Below, in pieces: positions 57,263 to 64,000 of a stretch of 64,000 bases of DNA. A program made the translations under genes and the position numbers. This stretch comes from Capsicum annuum (lineage: Eukaryota; Streptophyta; Magnoliopsida; Solanales; Solanaceae), in the NCBI RefSeq assembly GCF_002878395.1, contig NC_061121.1, positions 19,157,494 to 19,221,493 on the forward strand. Direction: 5' to 3'. How positions within the stretch are numbered: the stretch's first letter is position 1; every line of letters starts with the position of its first letter. The notes under the pieces are model-generated. The model did no database searches and was not told the origin of the DNA. It was given only the letters and a program-made list of their open reading frames with translations.

Positions 57263-58374
57263 AAAATAATTTGTAAAATATTATGATAACAACAAATCAA
57301 CACACTTTACACTTGGTAATCCGATAAGTCGAACCACTAGTTCAATAGCTAAAATGTCATTACAGATTATTGATTTCGGTTTGATGTTGAACAGTCATAG
57401 CTAGAATCAAGGGTGTTATGTCCAAACTTAGAAAATGCGAACTAAAGTACTAATTGTCTTTTACTGTCACAAATAAAACTCTTACTATGAAAGAATACGC
57501 ATTGACTGAGATCATGCTGAAATATTGAGATCTCTACCTAATTATTTTTTCTTAACTTGAAAAGATGTAAAATTGTACTAACTAAAATTAAGAATGTCTA
57601 CCTAAGTAAATGTATTTGAAAACGTATTTACACAGATTTAAAGTGAAATTAACAAATAATGATTATGTTTTCAAATATGAAATTATACTGAAATTAGCAA
57701 ATAATGAGTATGTATGTAAACTGACAAACTATAAACGTATTTATCACTGTATGTTTTCAAATACTGAAAATATATTTCACTGAAAAATATTTAAGCATGG
57801 AGGAAATTAATTTAGTAAAGAATTAAAATTAGAGAAAAAATTTTATGCGAGAATTAAAATTAGTAAAAAATTATGTTTAAATCAATTTGAAAATATGTTT
57901 GAATTTCCACCGTATGTTTCATTAAGACTATATCATTAAGATATGAATATGTCAAACCGTATGTTCCACCATATTTCATGTCAAAAATAATCTCCAGAAA
58001 GATATCATTAAGGCTAAGGGAAATTGAGAAACAATTTGCAATGAATTGATTGTAATTAAGTTCCTCTACAATAATCAATGCATTGAAAATATGATAGAAA
58101 AATATATTTAATTTTTAAGGTAAAAGGGTAAAGAAAGGATAAAGATGTCCAAGAAAAAATTGATTTATAATGTGAATGGAATCTTTCATTATTATGGCTA
58201 AATTTTATGGCCAAAAGGATTTTTCCAATTTTAAATTATCTATCTTGATGACTAAATTGAACTTTCATCTATATAATCAACTACTTTTTTCATTTAGTTT
58301 TTCTGTGAGCACGTTTCTTTTATGAACATTAATGACTTATAATTAATTAGAAATTGACTTATTCACGTGGGATA
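57263..58374. other. AT-rich spacer upstream of the DOF gene
   Basis: There is no supported gene. Partial repetition such as GAATTAAAATTAG(A/T)(G/A)AAAAA is low complexity. Confidence 0.45.
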
Positions 58375-58750
58375 TGTTAAGTGTGTGAATAAAAATCTCA
58401 TATTGATAGATGATGAAAGGATTAGAAAGTTACATGTAAGGTATATATAGAAACTATCAATGGTATGAGGTCATTTAGAGGAAATCGTGTGAACTTGATC
58501 AAAAATAGATAATATCACACCATGTAAAAGTGTCAGAATGCAAGATTCAATTTACTTATCCTTACAAACTTGAATATGCGCACACAAGGAAAAAACTAAT
58601 TGTGAGCTTCGATTGTCATAAAATACTCAAAAGATGTGGGTGACACACAATAACTCTCAAAAATAGATCCGTAGATCATGGTGATAGACCAGTAGAACTT
58701 AGTTTGAGGGGAGATTGTTGAGTATCTCGATGACTCGTGAATCGTGATAA
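58375..58750 (+). mobile_element. Degenerate LTR-type fragments
   Basis: GTTAAGTGTGTGAATAAAAATC, ACATGTAAGGTATATATAGA, GGTATGAGGTCATTTAGAGG and AATAGATAATATCACACCAT follow the motif order of the fragment at 7745. GAGGGGAGATTGTTGAG near 58707 resembles a polypurine tract joined to an LTR start. Boundaries are unclear. Confidence 0.4.
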
Positions 58751-59992
58751 TGAGACATGTGAAACATCTAAATTTTAATTTAAGATATTGCGTCATTTCA
58801 TGTTGTATAACATTTATTTTACGGGAGGTAGACTATTTTCCTATGTCATTAACACCTTATGTGAGGGGATTTGAGCTTTTTCACCCATGAAGTGTGTGCT
58901 TTAATTAGAGCACTAACCTATGCTTAGAGGAATAACAATAAAATATCAGTATAAACCAAAGTAAGGTATAAAGAGAATAGAGTATATATGGACTTTATTC
59001 CTACTTCATAAAGATAAAAAGGTTACGTTGTTGTTGACAGACTCTCAACTTACGTAAAGAATTCTAGAACAATCTGAACAACTTAGTGATATGAAGAGCA
59101 GTACACAACATACAGGAGAAAGAACAACCCTGACAATTTAGTAATACGATAATCAAAGCATAAAAACGCAATCGCTCAGTGAAAAACTAAAAATATAGTT
59201 CTAATAGTAATGGTAAAAAAGTAGGTAAAAGTACCACAACCAAGCCTATCTTGTTAAAAAGTATGAGAATTGCGTTCAATAACCAACTAACCTTATACCC
59301 TAACTTGCAACCTCTAAAACCTCATATCTAATGTCATATTTTCGATAAACTTAAGACACGTCATGTTATATCTAATCATCTATCATCCATACTTCTTTGA
59401 TTTTCCTCTACCTCTCGTGCTGCCCACCATTGCCATCTGCCACACCGACATCTACACCTTTAAACATATTCATTACTAATTTTTCTATCCATATTTCTAT
59501 TTAGAGGGATGATAAAGGAAAGAAATTAAACAAATATAGATATTAGAGCAAATCTATTGAGAAGAAATTGGGAAAGAAGTTGCTGACATGGACAAATAAG
59601 AAAGGGAGAAAATAGTACTAAAAGCACTTGCCTTTTTACTTTTTGGAGTGTTTGGGTTACAGAATCAAAAAAACAGCAAAGAAACCACACACACCTAAAA
59701 GAACAGAACCAACTCTCTCCCTTCATGTATCAAGATTTCTCCATTGCCACATACAAACTTGTGGCTATTATTTCTTTGCCTTTATTGACGTGTCATCTCC
59801 AAACTCTTAAACCCTTTTAACCCTTTTCCTTCTCTTCTTCTTCCTATGTAGTTTCAAAGTCCTAAAAAACTTATAAGACAACAAACACCAAAGTAACCAA
59901 AAAAATTTTGTTTTCAAGAAACATAAAGTAGTTTGATTTATTTTTGGTTGTGTTAGAAAGAAAAGAGAAGAGTAATTCAACAAGTTATTGTT
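58751..59992 (+). promoter_or_regulatory. Upstream region of the DOF gene
   Basis: This is non-coding sequence directly before the start codon. TGACGTGTCA (59786-59795) contains ACGTGTC, a bZIP/ABRE-like core. AAACCCTTTTAACCCTTTT at 59810-59828 has telo-box-like AAACCC units, and CT-rich stretches at 59829-59848 are typical of a plant leader. The transcription start and TATA box could not be assigned. Confidence 0.4.
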
Positions 59993-60109
59993 ATGTCTGA
60001 AATAAGAGATCCTGCTATTAAGTTGTTTGGTAAAACAATTGGTATGACACAACAAGAAACCAATTGTGTTCATGATCATCATACAAGTGCTTCATTTGAC
60101 AATGATAAG
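59993..60109 (+). CDS. CDF: CDF exon 1 (39 codons)
   Basis: ATG at 59993 opens 39 codons ending FDNDK at 60109, directly followed by the donor GTAAAA. The exon is short because CDF genes split after the N-terminal motif. Phase is 0, so exon 2 continues in the frame of Ile at 61611. Confidence 0.9.
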
Positions 60110-62801
60110 GTAAAAAATCTTTGTCTAAATTGTTTACAATAAATGTGATGAGTTTAATGTAAATGGGATTTGAGTTGTTGAGTTTGAAACTTGAAATTTC
60201 GAAAAATTGACCTTTTTTGGAGTTGGAAGTTGTGTTTGGACATGTAGTTTATTTGAAAAATATTTGAAGTTTTGTGAGTAGAATTTTCAAGAACTGGCTG
60301 AAGATTGAAAATCTGATCAAATTTTATGGCGAAACGCTAAACTTAGTAGTATGTGGGTGAGTTTTGTTTTATGAAAAGAATTGATCTTTATTGATATCAT
60401 AGCTTAAAATGGAAATGTAAACCCCAGTTTTTGGGAAAGACCCTGTTTTGGGAATTGTTTTGTCATCACTTTCTGTATTGGGATTTGGAAATTTACTGTT
60501 TTGGAAATTAGTTTTTTTTTTTCAACTTACAAAGTTCCATAGTACTGTGTTTTGGGAATTGGGAACTTTTGCTCAGTTTCTTGCTGTTTGATCTGTTTTC
60601 TTCATGAGTCTGTTGGTACTATCTGGTCATCTAAATCAGCATAATCAACTTTTTTCCTTTTCTTACTATATTTTTCAATGAATTGTCATGGTATCTATGA
60701 TGATATTGTTATTGCTTCAAAAATGTTTTAAGCATGTGTATGAATATCCTTTTTTTTTTTTCTCATGTATCATATAGTAACTTCTCTACCTCGCACAAGG
60801 TGGGGCTAATGTCTGCATACACTCTTTCTTTTCCAGATTCCACTTGTACTTGTATATTGTTGTCTGCGTACACTTACCCTCCCAAGATCTTGTTTGCTTG
60901 TTGGTTCACATTGGCTTATGTTGTTGTTGTTGTTCTATATCCAGCTTGTTGCGATCGAGGCGTTATTGCTGTTGTAAATTTCCTTTGCTTGATAATCTAA
61001 CCAATTTCATTTTATGTTACAAATTTAACAGGAACTGATATGATCCTACTTTCCAAAATATTTTTTTTATATGTTTCTGTAATTTGGAAAGCACAAGGAT
61101 TATATGTCCTGAAAATATTCAGATCCTCTATACCCTGCAAAAGCTTGTCTTTATGGTGATCTTTAGTAATCGAGTTGTTTCTTTTCCTTCTGTGCTTATT
61201 ACAAACTGTTGTTTCACTTGCTTTGTATCTTGCTATTTCGATGTCATATTTTCTTGCTACCATTGCTTCGAATTCTTTTCTTGTTTGTCGAGCCAAGGGT
61301 CTATCAGAAATAGTCTCTCTACCCCATACAGGTATGGGTAAGGTTTGCGTACATCGTACTCTCGCCAGACCCCACTTGTGGGATTACACTAGGTATGTTG
61401 TTGTTGATGATGATCATATTGTAGTGCCTTTCATCAAGTGGAACTGTTTAACAACTGCTAGGAATGTGGAGATTTAGGCGTAAATATTCAGATCCTACAC
61501 TTGTTCAATTGCTTATGCTAAAACAATAAGATCGTCTTCTCAGTGTCGAAGAGTTTTGATTTGTTGTGAGAGAGCTCAAATTAACCTCTTTTTTCTTGTC
61601 ACCTGACCAGATCGCTTTAGGAGGAGAACTTACACAAAGCAAACAAGATGATGTACTTGTCGATCCAACTGCAGACTCTTCGGTTGAACCAGAAACATCA
61701 TCTGGTATAAGTGATGACCTCAAGATGCAGGATGCAGAAAAAGAAATATTATCGTCTAAATCTATCGAGGAGGAAGATTCAAGTGAGGAAAAAACACTCA
61801 AGAAGCCTGACAAAATAATTCCATGTCCCCGATGTAATAGCATGGAAACAAAGTTCTGCTATTATAACAATTACAACGTCAATCAGCCCCGTTATTTCTG
61901 CAAGAACTGCCAGAGATATTGGACCGCTGGAGGAACAATGAGAAATGTGCCTGTGGGTTCTGGCCGCCGCAAGAACAAAAATTCATCCACTTCGATTTAT
62001 CCTCTTCAAGCAGGTCGGGTTGAAGCAGCACACGGAATGCACCTTCCTGCTTTAAGGACAAATGGTACTATCCTTACATTTGGATCGGATAAACCACTTT
62101 GTGATTCCATGGCTTCTGCATTGAACATAGCTGAGAATTCACATAATATGAATCGAAACGAATACTGTGGATCCGAACGAAGAATGCCTGCAATTGCGAA
62201 TGATCAATCAAATGGAACTTGTAGCACAGCCTCAAGTATAACTGACAAAGAAAGCAATTCCGGTCCACATGATTTAGCTAATTGGAGTAATTTCCAGCCA
62301 TTTTCTCCTCAAGTACCTTACTTTCATGGCGCTCCGTGGCCTTATTCTGGCTTTCCAGTATCATTCTATCCAGCAACACCCTACTGGGGCTGCACCGTAG
62401 CAAGCCCTTGGAATGTACCTTGGCTTTCTTCTGATCAATCAGTCCACAACACAAGTCCTGCTTCACCGACTTTAGGAAAACACTCTCGTGATGAAAGCAA
62501 GTTTGATCCATCACAATCACGGAGAAGAGATGCTACTTTGCAGGACAGAGAAGGAGAGAGATGTGTACTGATTCCTAAGACATTAAGGATTCATGATCCA
62601 AATGAAGCGGCTAAAAGCTCTATATGGTCGACATTAGGTATTAAGAATGAGAAGATTCATTCGACTCACGGAACAATGCTCTTCAGTTCCTTCAATCCAA
62701 AAGCTGATCTCAGAAATCATGAACGTGATGCTTCTTTACTCTTACAAGCTAATCCAGCAGCTTTGTCTAGATCACTTAAATTCCGCGAGAGCACCCAATA
62801 A
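59993..62801 (+). CDS. CDF: Cycling DOF factor (CDF-type) transcription factor, two exons
   Basis: This is a DNA-binding transcription factor of the DOF family, CDF group. In this group the proteins repress CONSTANS/FT-type flowering or tuberisation genes and are degraded in a daily rhythm through FKF1 and GIGANTEA. The model joins 59993-60109 and 61611-62801 (435 aa). The N-terminus [17 protein letters not shown] is the conserved CDF start. The DOF finger spans about residues 109-162, with zinc ligands C111, C114, C136 and C139 (CPRC...YFCKNC) and the basic GSGRRKNK end. Residues 297-310 carry the CDF motif YWGC-WNVPW, and 362-384 carry KTLRIHDP to WSTLGIK, the FKF1/GI-interaction region. 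Length and all motifs fit the family, so the gene looks intact. Which paralogue it is cannot be decided from the sequence. Confidence 0.93.
60782..60942 (+). mobile_element. TS SINE remnant in the CDF intron, rearranged
   Basis: CTCTACCTCGCACAAGGTGG, GTCTGCATACACTCTTTC and CAGATTCCACTTGTACTTG are followed by a second body part, GTCTGCGTACACTTACCCTC and CCAAGATCTTG, and a tail TTATGTTGTTGTTGTTGTTC. The body appears twice in part, so it is either two overlapping insertions or an internal duplication. Confidence 0.75.
61255..61410 (+). mobile_element. TS SINE or LINE 3' tail in the CDF intron
   Basis: GAGCCAAGGGTCTATCAGAA, ATAGTCTCTCTACCCCATAC, GGTAAGGTTTGCGTACATCG, CCAGACCCCACTTGTGGGAT and TATGTTGTTGTTGATGATG match TS SINEs closely. 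The stretch before it (CTTGCTACCATTGCTTCGAA) looks like an RTE-LINE tail, so it may be a 5'-truncated LINE end. Confidence 0.8.
61611..62801 (+). CDS. CDF: CDF exon 2 (DOF domain and C-terminal motifs)
   Basis: It starts [14 protein letters not shown] after the acceptor and continues without a stop for 396 codons to TAA at 62801. It contains an acidic Ser/Glu-rich stretch, the DOF finger and all C-terminal CDF motifs. The C-terminus ends [11 protein letters not shown], as in full-length family members, so no premature truncation is present. Confidence 0.95.
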   Translation: MALGGELTQSKQDDVLVDPTADSSVEPETSSGISDDLKMQDAEKEILSSKSIEEEDSSEEKTLKKPDKIIPCPRCNSMETKFCYYNNYNVNQPRYFCKNCQRYWTAGGTMRNVPVGSGRRKNKNSSTSIYPLQAGRVEAAHGMHLPALRTNGTILTFGSDKPLCDSMASALNIAENSHNMNRNEYCGSERRMPAIANDQSNGTCSTASSITDKESNSGPHDLANWSNFQPFSPQVPYFHGAPWPYSGFPVSFYPATPYWGCTVASPWNVPWLSSDQSVHNTSPASPTLGKHSRDESKFDPSQSRRRDATLQDREGERCVLIPKTLRIHDPNEAAKSSIWSTLGIKNEKIHSTHGTMLFSSFNPKADLRNHERDASLLLQANPAALSRSLKFRESTQ

Positions 62802-63125
62802 GAACTTACAACATGATTGCTAGTACCAATCACTGATGTTAGTGCATCACCTAATTGATGTAACTGGGTTCAACCGTGGAAATAGTCTCTTGCAGAAATG
62901 CGCATAGCAGGAGCTTAGTGAACTAGCCTGCCCTTTTTTGCTGTCTAGGAGGAGAATGAGACAGTATGGACAGAGTCTTGTTGAGAATGAACTGCTACGT
63001 AGTCCTCTAGTTTGCAAGAAAGCAATAGCTCTTCAAAATACAAGCTTTTATAGTTTTGCAGTATGTGTACCTTTGTACATAAACCTGTAGAGTTTTAATA
63101 GATAGAGATAAATAAGCTGCAGCTG
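62802..63125 (+). promoter_or_regulatory. CDF 3' UTR and probable polyadenylation region
   Basis: T-rich sequence with TTTGTACATAAACC and TTTTAATAGATAGAGATAAATAAG near 63070-63115 fits plant far- and near-upstream polyadenylation elements. No canonical AATAAA was found, so the end is approximate. Confidence 0.4.
62857..62942 (+). mobile_element. Au-type SINE, internally deleted, in the CDF 3' UTR
   Basis: GGGTTCAACCGTGGAAATAG and TCTCTTGCAGAAATG, the head and box B region of Au SINEs, are joined directly to CGCATAGCAGGAGCTTAGTG and AACTAGCCTGCCCTTTTTT, the Au SINE 3' end. The middle of the element is absent. The head contains a box B-like GGTTCAACC. Confidence 0.8.
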
Positions 63126-64000
63126 GAGTTTTTACTGACTTCTGATACTGATAGTTGCATTATTTTTGTGATAGGTTTATCCTAATCATTATGTGACTTT
63201 GTAATTCTTGTAAAGATTCACTTTTCTTGGCTAAGGAATGAACTAATCTTGAATCTATTACACATTTCTAATACTATGGTTACTTTTAGTACTTAATATC
63301 TGTGTTGTTTGAATCCTCCAAAAAGTGTTGCGAAACTATGTCGGATTTTCCTATAAGAGTGCATAATTTTTGGAAGATTCGAGCAACATAGCTTATGCTG
63401 ATAGTAAAACACATCAAAGAAGGAAGGTTTTTTTTTTTCTTTCAGATACAATCTATTTAACCAAAAATATACAAATTGTAAGGCTTCCCTTGCATGGAAT
63501 TCAATGTTTATATCAAATTAAGGAATGCAAAATGGGTGCTTTTATACAGACATTTATCGTTAAACCATAGTTAAGTGACACGTGTTCTCATTTTTAATTT
63601 GCGACTGCTAAGACTAAATTTCTTAGTTTGGTATAAACACCTGCTACATCAGCCAAAAAGATCCATTCTAAGAATCACCACCACCTAAGCATTTGAACTT
63701 TAGCCACAAAGCATGATAATTTTTCGAGGTAAATGTTAAGCAGAAAATGAAAGGGCAACAAACAAACAGCTCATAAAGATAAGGAGAAAATTGACTATTA
63801 ATTGGACATTATAGTAAGAAAAATAACATAAGGACATAGTAGGTCCCTCACATTTTTGTGCAGATAGAGTAGAATTTATTTCTAGGAGAAAAAAGCCAAT
63901 AGACCTTTCACTTTCATGGCAAAAGGGTTCTATCCTTAATTCCTAACAGATGCTCCAAAAGGTGGAAAATTTGAGGATAAAGTCATCTTTTTCTTCTTAC
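63126..64000. other. Downstream intergenic region
   Basis: There is no gene. A palindromic G-box CACGTG lies at 63579-63584 within GTGACACGTGTTC, possibly belonging to the promoter of a neighbouring gene beyond the window. Confidence 0.45.

Larger units (their letters stand above)
60110..61610 (+). other. CDF intron, 1,501 bp, with two SINE/LINE-tail remnants
   Basis: The donor is AAG|GTAAAA and the acceptor is TCACCTGACCAG|ATC at 61609-61610, after a CTCTTTTTTCTTGTC pyrimidine tract. Splicing here joins the two coding exons in frame. The open frame reading upstream of the acceptor (from 61566) is intronic. Confidence 0.85.

Noticed and set aside
61566..61610. Upstream ATG (61566) as the CDF start in a single-exon model
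   Set aside because: The conserved N-terminus [16 protein letters not shown] lies in an upstream exon at 59993 with a good donor, and an acceptor at 61609-61610 joins it in frame. The 15 codons before the acceptor are intronic.

Overview
The window is a plant nuclear sequence, AT-rich and dominated by nested transposable elements, with one convincing host gene at its right end. The repeats point to a Solanaceae genome (tomato, potato, pepper or tobacco relatives). They include TS-type and Au-type SINEs, an RTE-like LINE whose 3' tail resembles TS SINEs, Stowaway MITEs starting CTCCCTCCGTTTC, a Tekay/Del-type chromovirus and a Tat/Ogre-like gypsy element. The genus cannot be fixed from the sequence alone.

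Layout. From 1 to 13.4 kb there is no convincing gene. It holds small DNA transposons (a Stowaway MITE split by a hAT-like element, and two further hAT-like elements), an Au SINE with an internal 69-bp duplication, a SINE with a perfect 18-bp target duplication, a copia solo LTR with a perfect 5-bp target duplication, and a 340-bp TTC/TCC microsatellite. From 13.4 to 26.5 kb lies a chromovirus cluster arranged LTR-internal-LTR-internal; both internal regions are broken by stops and frameshifts and the second has lost about 1 kb of RT/RNase H. From 26.5 to 39.4 kb a decayed minus-strand Tat/Ogre-like element carries 118-bp and 44-bp tandem repeats in its 3' region. A hAT element with a perfect 8-bp target duplication and an unclassified block with a SINE are nested inside it. 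Its outer 5' LTR end abuts, in frame, the middle of a LINE reverse transcriptase (39.36-40.2 kb), and the LINE 3' UTR is split by another hAT-like element.

From 42.3 to 44.2 kb a ~215-bp tandem repeat is interrupted by a 1.2-kb Mutator-like element. It has ~100-bp terminal inverted repeats and 9-bp target duplications and contains an open 5' fragment of a mitochondrial carrier gene, which is the structure of a Pack-MULE. A complete but decayed minus-strand copia element spans 45.7-52.1 kb. Further right are a Stowaway MITE, an inverted-repeat element with a CAN-rich core, a Helitron-like terminus, and a ~275-bp satellite organised as a three-monomer higher-order repeat (55.5-57.3 kb).

The host gene (59,993-62,801, plus strand) encodes a 435-aa cycling DOF factor in two exons. 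The first exon is only 39 codons and is separated by a 1.5-kb intron containing two TS-SINE/LINE-tail remnants; the 3' UTR contains an internally deleted Au SINE. The DOF zinc finger and the C-terminal motif known in this family for FKF1/GIGANTEA interaction are both intact, so it is probably a functional photoperiod or clock-output transcription factor. No tRNA, rRNA or CRISPR feature was found. Element families and boundaries were assigned by reading motifs, not by database search.
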